Source: Metellina segmentata (lineage: Eukaryota > Arthropoda > Arachnida > Araneae > Tetragnathidae). From it: a DNA stretch of 64,000 nucleotides. Numbering within the stretch: the first letter of the stretch is position 1; every line of letters starts with the position of its first letter. The translations under genes were made by a program, and so were the position numbers. The notes beneath the pieces are model-generated. The model was not told where the DNA came from. It worked only from the letters and a program-made list of their open reading frames with translations, and ran no database searches. Where the stretch lies: NCBI GenBank assembly GCA_947359465.1, contig OX375882.1, positions 48,675,509-48,739,508 of the forward strand, read 5' to 3'. This document shows positions 1-12,091 of this stretch, in pieces.

Positions 1-46
1 ACTCGCCGTAAATCGTAATTTTAATTAATTGAGTTGAACATGAAAA

Positions 47-175
47 GAACTTAAGAAAGAGAATTTCAAATCTCCCTCAAAATCGTCTTTTATAGTAGTA
101 ACCTTAGTATCACCTTTCGTCATTTTGTAGCTTTGTCATACTGCAATTGTGCAATGTATGTGAAATGTATTACAT
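47..175. repeat. Dispersed repeat, copy 1
   Basis: Resembles 35466-35620: both have GAACTTAAGAAAG, then a gap, then AGTAGT..C.TAGT.TCACCTTTC and TTTTGT..TTTGTCAT. The family is unknown. Confidence 0.5.
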
Positions 176-850
176 GAATGGATATGCATGTGTAGGATTT
201 GTGTCCAAAATAAGTTGTAGAAAATATAAAGATGGCGAAAGGTATTAAAATAAATTTTTATTCTACAAAAAAAACGTAAGTCATTATATATTTTGAGTAT
301 CTCTTCAATCTAGAGTAAACCAATTCAAACCGAGTAAGGTCGGGTATTTTGCTAGTGTGTAATAATATTGAAAATGAAATAACTATGAAGAAGAGACATG
401 CTATTTTATTGAAGTTAGTTGAATATTAAATCAGCCTTCCTTTGAAGCACTACATAACCTTTTTTGATAGGGATCATAATTACAAGACAACTCTTTCCCT
501 TTTGGGCCATTGAACATATGTCACTCACAAGCCTGTTCATCAGCATAGGTTTTGTTTAAAACATTCCTTGTGATTATAAATCCAATGGGCAATTTTGAAT
601 CATTCTTCTTCATATGATGGGTGAAGATTCACTTAATATATTTACTCAAGCATTATACCTAAAAAAGTTCCAGGGCCAGTGCGACCCCATTAATTCAAAT
701 TAGAAACACATGCTTTTTCCTAATCTCTGCAGCTATTTTTTTATGTGCTTTCATTTGCAAAATCTTATATTAAGTATTATTTTTTGACCCCTCATATGCC
801 TGTACCAAAACTTTTGCATTATTAATTTTATATAACTTCCATACACCGAA
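176..850. other. Intergenic, nothing recognised
   Basis: AT-rich; no frame, inverted repeat or SINE head that I can support. Confidence 0.5.
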
Positions 851-854
851 CACT

Positions 855-1115
855 GATGTGCTAAAAGTCATGGGATAGCAGTATGCAAATTTACTAGTGC
901 TCACATTGCATTAAAAGAGTATAAAGAGTCAGATAGTTATCAGTGCTCTCTGTTAAACTCTTGAATGTCGACCTGCCAAGAATTAACCGAGTTAGAACGT
1001 GGAAGGATAGTTAAAGCTAAACGCATAAGCTTAACATTTTGGACATAGTTGAGACCTTGCTCCACATTGTCAAGGGTGTATCGAGAGTACCTCATAGAAG
1101 GCATTACCCATCACA
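855..1115 (+). pseudogene. Tc1-like transposon 5' end and transposase N-terminus, decayed
   Basis: From 965 the frame reads ATG-STCQELTELERGRIVKA, the N-terminal start of Tc1-family transposases (ELTEFERGRI), before a stop. A shifted frame gives VYREYL.EG.THH near 1078-1125, matching the next part of the paired-like DNA-binding domain. The AAAAGTCATGGGATAGCAG stretch at 864-882 looks like a Tc1 terminal region. No catalytic domain follows, so it is a truncated relic. Confidence 0.55.
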
Positions 1116-1329
1116 AGTGCATTTGTGCTAACAGACTTAAGTTCTCATATAGGTATGTTGAAATAATGTAATATGTCGATTTGGTTTTCCAAAACCTCTG
1201 TTGAACAAAATTTGGGTAGTACTAATGATTTTGTGCTATTCTATTGATACACAAGCGGAAAGGGGAGGTGAGGTGTAGAGGGAATAGTATCATTACTGAG
1301 TACAAGGAGTGGGAAAGCAACTTGCTTGT

Positions 1330-1435
1330 GGTTCAGTGGGTTTCTCATTGTTAATAGCTTGCAAGCTGTAGATGACATAGGTTCAATTCATGTGACTACC
1401 CTGAGCGTATTTATTTTTTTGCGTCGAACATTTCC
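1330..1435 (+). repeat. tRNA-derived SINE head (fragment)
   Basis: Has a box A-like TGGTTCAGTGGGTT and, about 50 bp later, a box B-like AGGTTCAATTC. It is not a foldable tRNA gene because the acceptor arms do not pair. Confidence 0.4.
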
Positions 1436-1837
1436 TGTTTGTATACGCACACCTAATTCTGTTTTTGCACCAAACTTTTTTTTTTACTCAAATTCAAAAT
1501 AAATATTTCATTCTCTATTTACTCCAGTCAGTTTGAATTTTTTTTGTTCTATTTGTGGCATAGTAGTATCATCTGTTAAACTACATGGGTATTCGTAGCA
1601 ATTACTGGGGGTTAGCAAGCAGTGGTCACACCTGACCCCATGAAAAGAACTATCACGGGCAATGCAGTGGTTAGTCAGTTATATTGCACCCATAAATAGA
1701 TTGCATAACATGTAGTGTATGCGTTTTGGAATACATGTTTTCATTTACCAATGTATGTATCTACAATTTTCTAATTGTATTTGGTAACTAACACGACTGT
1801 ATTCCCAACATCATTACAATGACACGCAACTGGAGGA

Positions 1838-2245
1838 TTCAGTGATCTATCATTTGAAGATATTCATGAATCATTCGAGAAAGCCGTAAGCAAAGATGAA
1901 TTATTAGAAGAGGTTGGCTTTGAGACTCCTAATCCCACAGAATGTAGTGATAATGAACAATAGGATCTTGTTCTAAATGCAGGTTTAGTAAAAGGATGTC
2001 TGGAACTGACCTGAAAATTGGGTAATCATTTTGTCAAACATGACCCTAATGAAAAACGCGCTAGGAAATTTCAACGTGTACTGAAGTTCTTGGTAGCCTC
2101 TTACAGATAATTATATAATGGCCTAACCAAAACACAACAATTAATAACTGAATTTGTTCGTAAAACTGTTGAAACATTCGCACAAGATGATACTCATGCT
2201 CGTCCAAACAGAATTAGGTGTACATTAGTGTTGACTCGAAAAGGT
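1838..2245 (+). pseudogene. Tigger/pogo-type transposase C-terminus, decayed
   Basis: One frame with two internal stops reads EDIHESFEKAVSKDELLEEV, later HDPNEKRARKFQRVLKFL, then ASYR and LTKTQQLITEFVRK. The acidic helical tail ending in a QQxxITEF-like motif resembles the C-terminal region of CENP-B/pogo-type transposases. No DDE core is present here. The family call is tentative. Confidence 0.4.
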
Positions 2246-2546
2246 GAGTTTGTGATCTCATTTGTATTGTACTGATGTGCACACTTTATATTTTCAGGTT
2301 CCTCATCCTTCAGATTTTTAACTATCCCTTACTTGTATTTATGTTTTTGTAATTTCTATTATCAAAATGTGTTTCTATGTGGTTTTGTTTTTATTTCTTG
2401 AAGCAGGTGTTTTTGTGATAGCAGTTATTGCCAAAATGTTAAGTAATTTTTTTAATTACCCAATTTTTTACAAAAATAAACATTTTCTCTATAAAAAAAA
2501 AAGTTTCAAGATAAAAAAAAAAATTTAAGATTGGAAATACTTAAAT

Positions 2547-3180
2547 TTGAATAATTCTACACTTAATGGTCATAAGTTAAATTTTCATGCAAAAAGTTTC
2601 TTTTTGAGTCTTGTGTGGTTAATTATATTTACAGAAAATTCGGATACGCAGCGAAAACTTGAATCTCTTCAAAATTCTATTCTACGTATTATCAGTGGTT
2701 ACCCCTGGTACTACCGAAACGCTAAAATTTGCGAAGATCTTGAAATTACCGAACTTAAAACTTACTTCAGTAAACTTGCTACTAATTTTTATGCTAATCT
2801 TGAATTAATTGATAACCCTGCCATCCAGTGTATCCCAGATATGACCCTCGTCAACCCGAATATAATAAAAGACCCAGAGTCATTCTTAATCCTTAATGTT
2901 CTTACTATTTAAATCTCCTGCTTTTATTTTTTCTTTAATTTAATAATTCTTAAGCCTTCCTTGTCATCTTGCATCTTATGTACTGTTCCAATTGGACTCG
3001 TCCTTGATCTGCCCAATTTCTAAGCCACCTGTTTTCATTGGACAACCAACTGCACTCACTCTACCTTACATATTTCAGTGAACTTCAAAACCTGCTCAGT
3101 TCCCAACTACTTTCTGAGGGAGATAGAAGGCCTTCGGCCTAAGTTCTCCGGCTCACCCATTATTTCATTTTCATTTACAG
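2547..3180 (+). pseudogene. Non-LTR retrotransposon 3' end (Jockey/CR1-like RT C-terminus and 3' UTR)
   Basis: The frame 2547-2912 contains QRKLESLQNSILRIISGYPW, then ICEDLEITELKTYFSKLATN and FYANLE. This is the thumb/C-terminal pattern of Jockey-clade reverse transcriptases (LQNK.LR.I...P, DL.I..L...I..L...FY..L). It lacks the catalytic core (5'-truncated) and is followed by a 3' UTR-like stretch with the small palindrome AAGGCCTTCGGCCT near 3129. The upstream frame is degraded, so this is a dead copy. Confidence 0.65.
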
Positions 3181-3189
3181 AAAAATGAA

Positions 3190-4535
3190 TTTTTGTAATG
3201 TATGACTAAATTACTTGATATTTAAAGTTTATTGTGTATTGAAATGAAAATAAAAGTTTTTATGTACCATTTGTTTCTTTGTTTTTCTTGTAAGACATTA
3301 ATTAAAATGAATTGAAGTACATATATTCACTGTAACTGAAACACTTCTTTTTGTTTACCTTCATGTGTTTGTTTACAAAAATATCTTGCAATGTCAGAAT
3401 CAGTCTCAATAAATCATTCTGAATACATTAAATGTTGCTTACAATTTGTACTAAAAGATTTATATTTTGTTCTGATTTTCATAATTATTCAAGATTGCCA
3501 ATGTCGTCTGGTACACGCAAGTATTGTTAACCTAGTAATTTTTTTCTGGATTGAACTGTTTTGGAATGTAATTTAAATTGAACTTTAGAACTGAAATAAT
3601 TATACTTATATGTGGAATATAATATGGACCAAGAGAATTGCATGCATAATAACATTTAGAGCTTCGATGAAAATCCAAATTTTTCCCATATTGTGTTTGG
3701 AGAAAGCCTACTTGTGTGTAATGTCAACAGAGGTCCCTTGTTTTTCAATAACACTATATATCATACAGTATCAATGTTTTCTTGGGAACTTTCTGTAAGA
3801 AGTCGGTCAGACTTTTTCGTATCTTGCAGAGAACAGTGTTTTGAAATTTTTTTTACACATATTTGTTTTGAAGGCACACGATGTAACCCAAAGTAATTTT
3901 ACAATTTTCTAGAAGTCTCCATCATAGAGAATTCATTTTGATTAAATATTTTGCTAAAATGTGCTGAGATTCACACTCACTAACCTAGATCAGCTTCCTA
4001 AATAAATGACAATCAAACCCTGTAAAAGCTGTAGAGCAAAATGGTCTTAAGAAATCATGTGGATGGAAGACTAAATATGCAGTGCTGGCAGTCATTTGAC
4101 TGATATTAAATTCAATGAATAATGTAAATCATTGAGTGCACAATGAAATTAGAAATGTTTTATTTAAAAGTTATTCCAAAACAAAATGATGTCCTATGTA
4201 AACATCCTGCATAACAACTGAAGAAATTGTAAACCAATATTTTGGTTGGTAAATATTTTCAAGTCGTAAAATGTTCTGTAGCTATACATTCTGATTCTTG
4301 CAACTTTAGCAATATTGGCTTTAGTCAGATTTGCATTTAAAGCTTATCTAGAACCATGAGTCAGCTAAACTTGTTCAAAGTAGACTTCTGTGAAACTTAT
4401 AAAAATGTGCTCATGCTATCTCCATATATTTAACTCACTCAACATCTGTCCTGATCAGGACATGAAAATTTTAGATAAAATAATTTTTGAATAGACCTTT
4501 TGAAAAATTAATTAAATCAGCATCATGCTAATATA
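3190..4535. other. Intergenic, nothing recognised
   Basis: Short overlapping frames only, with no conserved motif, in AT-rich sequence. Confidence 0.5.
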
Positions 4536-4538
4536 ACA

Positions 4539-4764
4539 GGTGCCGTGGTGGGAAGAGCAACCAGAGGGTTAGAAGTTCGAATCCAGCCAAAGACCGTCAT
4601 GTAGAAGGGGGCTGGTGCATGTTAAATCTGTTGTGTTGCCTCGCTATATGACCATGATTCAAAATTATGTTGTCTTAATCTTTCCCTTTGGGGTTGATCC
4701 AGGATCGTCACAAATAGCCCATTGTGTTGCTCCAGTGGGGAGAGAGACGTTAAATAAAAATACC
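4539..4764 (+). repeat. SINE type A copy
   Basis: tRNA-derived SINE. The head starts GGTGCCGTGGTGGGAAGAG, with box B-like AGTTCGAATCC. The central domain is AAAGACCGTC..GTAGAAGG and GGCTGGTGCATGTTAAAT. The tail has CCCTTTGGGGTTGATCC and ends AATAGCCC.TTGTGTTGCTCC...GACGTTAA. This copy is slightly internally deleted. Confidence 0.75.
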
Positions 4765-5062
4765 ATTAGATATACCACATTTCATCAAAATGTTGGTTTT
4801 AGACTAATCAGTAGCATGTTATAACTCCTAAAAGGTCTTGTGAATAAATTATTGCACACTTAGTAATTAAACGAATAATATTGCTCAGATTAATATTGTA
4901 ATTTTATTATAAAACAAATATTACTTTTCTTCTGTTCATAATAAGAAAAATTATATATATCTTGCCTCATAGCAGTGAAAAATTATATATTTAATCATAG
5001 GTTATGTATTTTTTGGCATACGAAACTGACATCTGATGAACTAAAAAACTACAACTATAACA

Positions 5063-5290
5063 GGTGCCATGGTTGGAAGAGTAATGGACTAGCAACCGGA
5101 GGGTTGGGAGTTCGAATCCTGCCAAAGACCGTCGTGTAGAAAGGGGGCTGGTGCATGTTAAATATATTGTGTTCTTACATTAGCGTGGTGTGTAAGTTTG
5201 GAGTGCCAGCTTGGGTGTTGCCTCGTTATTTAAAAATGATTCAAAATTATATTGTGTCTTCATTTTTCCCTTTGGGGTTATAAAAATAAC
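5063..5290 (+). repeat. SINE type A copy
   Basis: Well-preserved head (GGAAGAGTAATGGACTAGCA, GAGTTCGAATCCTGCC) and central domain (AAAGACCGTCGTGTAGAAA). It is truncated before the usual AATAGCCCGTTGTG tail. Confidence 0.75.
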
Positions 5291-5364
5291 CAAGTAGCAT
5301 AATTTTCATAATCGCCAAATTGAACTTACTTTTAGAGCAAAGTGGGGCCAAGGGTCTGAAAAGT

Positions 5365-5550
5365 AGGGATGCGACATCAATGTCGATATTTTCAAAACAT
5401 TAATGTATTGAAGCCGATGTAGCATCACTAGTTGCTAAACCAGTGTTATGAAATGGGGTAAAAAAGTTTAAATACACTGAATTTTAAGAACATCGATGTA
5501 TTATCAACATTGATGTTTAGCTGTCGTTGTTGCATCAGAAACCGCACAGT
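5365..5550. repeat. Possible MITE with imperfect inverted ends
   Basis: AGGGATGCGACATCAATGTC at the left and ATTGATG...GTTGCATC at the right are roughly inverted, with ATCGATGT repeats between. The boundaries are soft. Confidence 0.35.
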
Positions 5551-5602
5551 ATACATCGCGTTACTTTGCGGGCCTCTAGCAAAGACTTTCTCAAGCCAAC
5601 AG

Positions 5603-6755
5603 AAGGGTTCCCACGGTCCTTGAATTTTGTTTTCCTAACTAGGGGCCCTTGAAAATTACGAAACTTGGTAAAAAGTCCTTGCTTTTTTTTTTGGACTAGT
5701 ACATAATTGCGTTGGAATTTGTGTCCAAACTAGTTTCCTTCACGGCAGGTGCGCAATTTGAGCGTCATTCTGAAGTGTTACGTGTTTTGACACCACGTTT
5801 TATATATATGAACAACCATAATGGGTGATGTATACATGAACACACAAGGTCATACACCATGTTTCATTGACGCGTCATCCCATCGCTTTTTTGCATTCAA
5901 ACATGAAAGAGTTCCGCCTCTTTGAACATTTCTTAAAATTGTCTCACGGATTGATGAAGAAATACAAAGAAAATATAAAGGTTTTTGAAGGGGGTAACTG
6001 TCAAGAACTGTCAAGTCGTACGTTCAAGAATGAAAACTTAACAGTTTAGGACACTGCATTATCCGTTTTCGTAAAACGCCGAATTCGTATTGAGAAAATA
6101 TAAAAGTTGCAATTGAAAAATTATTTATTTACAGAAAAGCACATTTAAGGTATTCTTGTAAAATTTTCTACAGATTTCAAATCCGTTGAAATTTTTACTA
6201 TCTTTAACGATTGTGACCAGAGAACAACTTTTGACACTGCAGTCAAAACTTTGGATTTGTTTTGTTTCTCAAACAAAATAAACCACGACAGCCATCTGCT
6301 GTAGTGGCCGTGGGCGAGAGCAAAATGAAAACGGAGATTGTGTCGATTGAACCATGTGCAAGCTCCCATACTCTTCTTCGTGCCACCAAAGAATTTATCG
6401 TACGATATTTTACCTCACGACCGAAATTGATATGTGTGCAAATAGCCTGATAGTTAGCATTGAGACGTGAAGCCCACTTTGCAAAAAAGTTCACAGGTTC
6501 TGTGATAAAAGAAAATCTAAACTATAACCAAAATTGATGACAACCTTTTCTCTTTTCTTTGACTGTCAGTAGTTTAAAAAGGAATTAAAAAATGTTTTTT
6601 TTTTTAATAAATATTTTTCACATTTTTTTAAATTGACAATTTTTGCACGTGCTTTGTTTTAGGTCGCTATAAAAAACTTTAGGTCCTTGAAAAAAATATT
6701 TTTGGTTCTGAAAAGTCCTTGAATTTTTTTTGGACAAAGGCGTGAAAACCATGAA
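5603..6755. mobile_element. Possible hAT-like non-autonomous element
   Basis: GGGTTCCCACGGTCCTTGAA at the left and GGCGTGAAAACC at the right are weakly inverted, with repeated AGTCCTTGAA motifs near both ends. The same end type recurs at 14064. No transposase and no clear target duplication. Confidence 0.35.
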
Positions 6756-6834
6756 CAGTAAACGGTTCATCACACTACTACTCAAAATACCTACCAACTT
6801 ACCTATGCTGTGAAGAATGGGAGGTTTGAAGAGT

Positions 6835-7255
6835 TAGGGTAAACGAGGCATAAGTTTGGCAGTCACAAATCTGTCCAAGGCCAGGAGGGCCTGGTGACAC
6901 TGAGGGTGTTGCGAGTAAGTTTTGGTAGCCTCTTTTAGGAAAAGGAGATCACCCCTAAGGTGTTCCATGAGTTTACAGTGGAAGATGTAATGGTGAGTCG
7001 CCAATCTCTCCACACTGACACAGATCAGAAACTTGGTTTCTGAAGAAAAAAAAGTTTTTAAAAAAGTATTCCGGAAAGCAATTATGGCCTGCGAGTAGCT
7101 GGGATTTTATGGGGTGGTACACGTATTGACTAACATCTGGAGTGGGAAAAAACTTGTGCATTCTTCTACATATTGTATCTCTACTCCATCGTAGTTCCCA
7201 CAACTTCATAAGGATCTTGAGAATTTTAATTGACAAGGCAATTGTGCCCACATTT
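6835..7255 (-). pseudogene. LINE RNase H/C-terminal fragment
   Basis: On the minus strand 6973-7251 reads HPIKSQLLAGHNCFPEYF...FRNQVSDLCQCGEIGDSPLH. The L..GH..F..YL....CxCGE..S..H pattern is typical of the region after RNase H in I/Jockey-type LINE ORF2. Related sequence continues with frameshifts to about 6835. Confidence 0.5.
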
Positions 7256-7310
7256 CACAGACAGCGAATTTTGACAGGATCAGTCTTGTCACCACCCATG
7301 TGACATATTG

Positions 7311-7442
7311 ACTGCAGCGACAAAGTAATGTTGTTAGGTGAGACACGACTTCAGAGACAAAGCACTGTTGTCGTCACGTGAGAGGTGACTTACGACCACA
7401 GAGACATAGTACTGTTGTTATGTGAGAGGTGACTAATGACCG
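7311..7442. repeat. Minisatellite, about 3 diverged units
   Basis: About 45-bp units sharing AGAGACA.AG.ACTGTTGT and GTGAGAGGTGACT. Confidence 0.6.
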
Positions 7443-7444
7443 TT

Positions 7445-8270
7445 AAGGCTTAAAATGGTAATGCGTGTAAAAAAATTCTGCCTCCATAGCAGCCCAAATG
7501 CAAGTGCTATAATTATAGGATATGAGATAGAAAAAACTTTGTTTAAAGAAAGCTATTGAAAACAGTCAAAATGGAATATTTTTTCAAATTAAATTTTGTT
7601 GTTATCTTGAGCTCAAATGAGTGAAACAAATCGAGAAGTGTATTTGTTTACAAAAAATTACTTTGCTTAAATCTTAATACTTATTATTGATAACTGCTTT
7701 TACTAAGAGTTTATATTTACTACTAGTTGTCTCAACAAACAGTGGTGAGATTATATCAGGTAGACGATCAAACAAGAGATTTGATTCATAAGAAACTATA
7801 TTATGAAAATACAAACACTGTGTAGGTTATAAGGACGAATAAGTTCCACAAAAAACAAATACATTCTCATCAATTCTTTCTATTTGACGAGTTTTAGAGT
7901 CAGTGATCACTTTTTATATTGTAAAAATCATAACAAAAGGCAATTGTTGACTAAATTTCAAATAATTGTAAACATATATAATTTGTTTACATGGGGGTAC
8001 GTTTTTGCCGCCTGCTTCTTGCATCAACCAATTCTTCAAAGTAGTTACAATACAGACAGTTAACGAATTACAAAAAAAAATCTATACATTACAATATTAA
8101 ATGTCAACATATATTTAGAATATCCACAAAAAAAAATCATACGGAAAATCATAGCACTCAGCGATAAAAAAAAATGGCGATCTTTTTTACAACGTAGTAG
8201 GGTTGCTTGAGAAATTGAGAAGGATTGCCAATTTCCCCAGGCTTCGGTTCTCAAAGCTCTTTCTATCGCC
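7445..8270. other. Intergenic, nothing recognised
   Basis: AT-rich, with no supported gene or element. Confidence 0.5.
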
Positions 8271-8279
8271 AACTCGCCA

Positions 8280-8395
8280 AGAGGTGCTGAAAGCGTGAGG
8301 GTTTCCGAGTATGCGTCCGGGATCGACCCCCAAGGGAAAGATCCGAGAACAACACCACGTAATTTTCAACCACGGTGGCCCAATTGCTAAAGGTA
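8280..8395 (-). repeat. SINE type A 3' fragment
   Basis: The minus strand matches the type A tail: GTCCGGGATCGACCCCCAAG, then GGGAAAGATCCGAG and ACAACACCACGTAATTTT. Confidence 0.6.
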
Positions 8396-8398
8396 GCA

Positions 8399-8482
8399 AA
8401 ATTACCATCCCCCTATTGAAGCATGTATTCTTTCCCTTATACCATCACATCTTGATGTCCGGTCCATTATTGCAGGGTAGTG
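8399..8482. mobile_element. Solo terminal fragment of a Tc1-like element
   Basis: Nearly identical (inverted) to 24263-24343: ATTCTTTCCCTTATACCATC, then ACATCTTG.TGTCCGGTCC and ATTATTG.AGGGTAGTG followed by TA. Only one end is present. Confidence 0.7.
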
Positions 8483-8557
8483 TACCACACACGGAGTTTT
8501 TTCGACACAGAGGGTAATACCCTGAAGGCGGAATAAAACCAGCCACCTACAATTCAG

Positions 8558-9680
8558 AGGCATATTTATTTGAAGCTGGAGGTATACTGCGCCTCCGACC
8601 CCGAAATAATTAGAGATTATTCGGCATTTTAAATAGTCTACTGAATTGCCCACGAACGTAATGCATCCGTAAATAGAAGTTTTATTAAAAATAACTCGAG
8701 TACAAGTAATTGTAATCGATAATTAATAACGCGAATAACAATTGGTTACTAAAAATTAATATGGTAGTAATTTTAAGATAATTTATCTGTATTATTTTAA
8801 TAGACTAGGGGGCTCCACCCCCTGCTCTCTATTGCTCTTCAACCCCCGATGATTGCTACGCAATCATATTTAGTTCGCTTTAAGAACTATACTTTTCAAC
8901 AGTGAGGCGGAGGGGATTGCTTCTTAATCAATCCACATATGGATCGCTGCTCAATTGGATTGATCCCGGGTCTCTAGTACGCGACGTTAATTGAAGGTTC
9001 CCTTCCCATTCCGATATTTATCGCATGCGCCCGAGTAACGGAAAATTGCCTACTTTTTTTTGCGCGATTTTTCCGTATATAAGTACTTAAGCTTTAGAAA
9101 GCGTTCCAAAAATTCTCGGCTCATACACGGATATTTAGCGTGAGCAGAAACAAAATGTTTTTAAAATGTCAAGAACAAAACATCACATTTCCACATAAAA
9201 AAGGAAATATTTTAGCATAACATATTGTTAAAATTCAGAGGAAATATCATCATAATTTTAAATGTTTTAGCTAATCCGTGTTGTTTGTTGTACTAGTACT
9301 TTTTAATATTTTCATATTCGACTGTTGCTATGGAAACGGCGACCGAATTAGGTCGGTTCTTCTGAAAACATTGCAAACTCTCTAGCGCGTGCTCTCAATT
9401 TTTTTAAGAATGAATTAATTGAAAATATAACTGTGTTTATCGTCTCCGCGTGCTCCAAATTCATTAGCCCGTTGAACCACAAGACTAGCTATCACGTGAC
9501 TCGCTATTACCAATCACAAAGCAAATACACCTGAAAAAGATTGACAATTTTTTTTTAATAATAGAAAGAAAGATTACTTTTAATGCATAAATTTTGTTTC
9601 GCACGAAAGGGCGGCATCGGCTCATTATCCCCCCCCCCGAAATAATAAAATCTAGCTACGCCTTCGTTTCTTTCAAATGT
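8558..9680 (+). repeat. Dispersed repeat copy A, interrupted by a ~765-bp insertion
   Basis: 8558-8805 and 9571-9680 are together collinear with copy B (9739-10115), sharing AGAAGTTTTATTAAAAATAA, CTCGAGTACAA.TAATTGTA and ATTACTTTTAATGCATAAAT. The 8806-9570 interior is absent from copy B. It includes a GCTCTCTATTGCTC...ATTGCTACGCAATC segment resembling the 58-kb repeat pair. No clear target duplication. Confidence 0.6.
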
Positions 9681-9738
9681 CAGTAATTACTTAAGTAATT
9701 TTGAGTATTGAGATCGAATAAATCAGAAAACGCATTTG

Positions 9739-10115
9739 ATGGACCTCTTTATTCGAAGTTGGAGGCATACTGCGCCTTCGGCTCTGAAATAATTAGAGAG
9801 ACATTTTGGCAAGTCAAATAGTCAAAACGCATAATATTGAAACTGAATTTACTTCAAACAGAATGTATCCGTTTATAGAAGTTTTATTAAAAATAACTCG
9901 AGTACAAATAATTGTAATCGATAATAAATAACGGTAGTTAATAAGCTGAAAATTACTACTGAAAATTAATATGGTACTAATTAGGATACTTTATTGGTAT
10001 TATTTTAATAGATTACTTTTAATGCATAAATTTTGTTTCGGATGAAGAATGAAATCATCATCATTATTCCCACCGGAATAATAAAGCCTAAGTACACCTT
10101 CGTTTCTTTCTTACA
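9739..10115 (+). repeat. Dispersed repeat copy B (uninterrupted)
   Basis: The intact counterpart of copy A, running from GAAGTTGGAGGCATACTGCG to CACCTTCGTTTCTTTC. Confidence 0.6.
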
Positions 10116-10119
10116 TAAA

Positions 10120-10655
10120 TAAACGTGTGTGTTTGCCCATTACTTGACATTGTTTAGTGCTTGGCACAGATATTGTCGATGTGACATAAAATCCAACCTA
10201 AAGAAAATTTATCGATGCACGTCTGCATTAGAGTAATCAACTAATATTTTTTAATCTCTTTGAAAGTAGCATTTTATTCAACTCGATACCTATAGTTTAT
10301 CAAGAAATTTTTAGGGAGGGGGGAGTAAACATGGGTAATTCGGGGTACTAAATACTTTTTTCGCTTATCTCCGACCAAATTTGAACTTCATTTTCGCTAG
10401 CCATTCATTAGCGAACGTTTGTCCTTTTTGATAGATATTATTTATAATTTTGATGATTTGATTGGATATAAATTACTAATAATAGTAGGTAATTTAGCTT
10501 TTATATCGGCAGTTTATTTTTATTTTATTTAAGTTCCAAATATTTTCATTTCCAAAGTAGCTTTTTCAAATCTTAGATTGCACGCACACAGAGCTATATA
10601 AACATTTTGGTGAAATTCAAAATTTGTAGACAGTTGCACTTTTGATTTATTATTT
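10120..10655. other. Intergenic, nothing recognised
   Basis: Immediately upstream of the GC-richer 5' region; no motif supported. Confidence 0.45.
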
Positions 10656-10659
10656 GAGA

Positions 10660-12091
10660 TAGTTTTTTCCTGAAGGATTTTCTTTGAGGACGGTGAGTTG
10701 GAAGATTTGGAAAACTATGCCTCTATCATCACGTCGGACTTCAGCAGTGGCCCATCAGTCACCCCACCAACTCCTACTTCCGCTCTTTCGTCAAGCACAT
10801 CTTTTTCCCTGCAGCTGGTCAGCTTATCTTGATCTCGGAATGTCCCGTCGCTCGCTCACCCCCGGACACATGCTGGGACAAAAACAAGGCCTTCCGCCCC
10901 CCTGGGTCTCCGAAGAAGAAAGGGGGAAGAGCAGCAGAGGAGAAGACGGTACGTCACCCAACGACGGGCATCCTCCCAAACCCAGAACATGACACGCTTA
11001 TCTTTATTTGGGAGCGAGAACTCGCACGGCCCGGAGCTTTTCTCACTTGCTCTGCTCGTTCACTTCCATAGTAGCGGCGAAAACCCTCTCCTCGGTGCTT
11101 GTTGTGTGCTCCACTTTTACCGAGTTTTTTTATTGTTGTTGTCTTGCAGTGTGTTTTCCCGTTTTAACGCTTCTTCCGAGACTTTTTGTTTTCCCTTCGA
11201 CAATCACCTTTCTTCGGTTACCGCCGGTGTTTTCTCCTGGCGCAATCTGGTTTGAACACGCTGTGAAGGATTGGGTTGGTTGTTACCTGTCATGATCTCC
11301 ACTTCGCACTGACCATTGATGACCGAGAAGAAGTGACTTTTGACCATTCGACACCTCGCAAGCTTTGTATCGTCGATTCAGATATCGAGAACTTGGAGTG
11401 CACGAGTTTTGGGACTTCAATCCCAAACTTCAACATTGCTGACTCCGATGATTCATTCCTCAACTAACCCAAACAATTTTCAACGGCTTTGACTCGGCAA
11501 GAACTTAAAATACACAAGTTTTTGGACTGCCAGGGAGGACCAAACTCCGATTTTTGCTGTCCGACATCGTCCATTTCTCAAGCGGACTTCATCAAATCAT
11601 TTCTCAAGAGACTTCAACGACTTTTAAAGCATCGAAGAAGCTCCTCAAAGTCGAGAACATGACACTCCATTTATGTTGACGTAACGATCTGCAAGATTCG
11701 ACACTAGATCAATCTGTGGAGCTGTGCTTGCATCAACAGATTTCAAACGTCTGGATTTAAAAACTTTCGAGTAAACAGAGATTGCAGTTTTTAATTTAAC
11801 TAGAATCTTTCAAACTTTTCCAAACCAGTGCTTGCTCCAAAAAAGCGCAAAACGTGCCAATTAGCAGTTAATTGGTAGACAAACAAATTCAATCGGAAGA
11901 CGATGCTGGCGGTTCTACGTCAGACTGTTTAACAGAATCCAGCAACAGCGGGAACCTTTGTGATACATCCCCGATGGGAGCATCGAAAAAGACACTGTGA
12001 TCCCCGAGTAAACAAACTCCCCAGGACAACCCGCGTATTGTGCCATCGAAAAGAATCCAGTTTTTGTGCGCGGGAATACTTATTTTCGAAT
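10660..12091 (+). promoter_or_regulatory. Probable promoter / 5' UTR region of the integrin gene
   Basis: This 1.4 kb just upstream of the start codon is visibly richer in G+C and CpG than the flanking AT-rich DNA and is almost free of recognisable repeats. That makes it the best candidate for the promoter and 5' UTR. No TATA box or initiator stands out, and several short upstream ATGs are present, so the transcription start cannot be placed. A short acidic, Ser/Pro-rich frame (10679-10822) is open inside it but has no supporting motif. An upstream noncoding exon is possible. Confidence 0.4.

Noticed and set aside
11960..12091. Upstream in-frame ATG at 11960 as the integrin start
   Set aside because: It would add 44 mostly basic, polar residues ahead of a clear signal peptide; the ATG at 12092 fits secretion far better.
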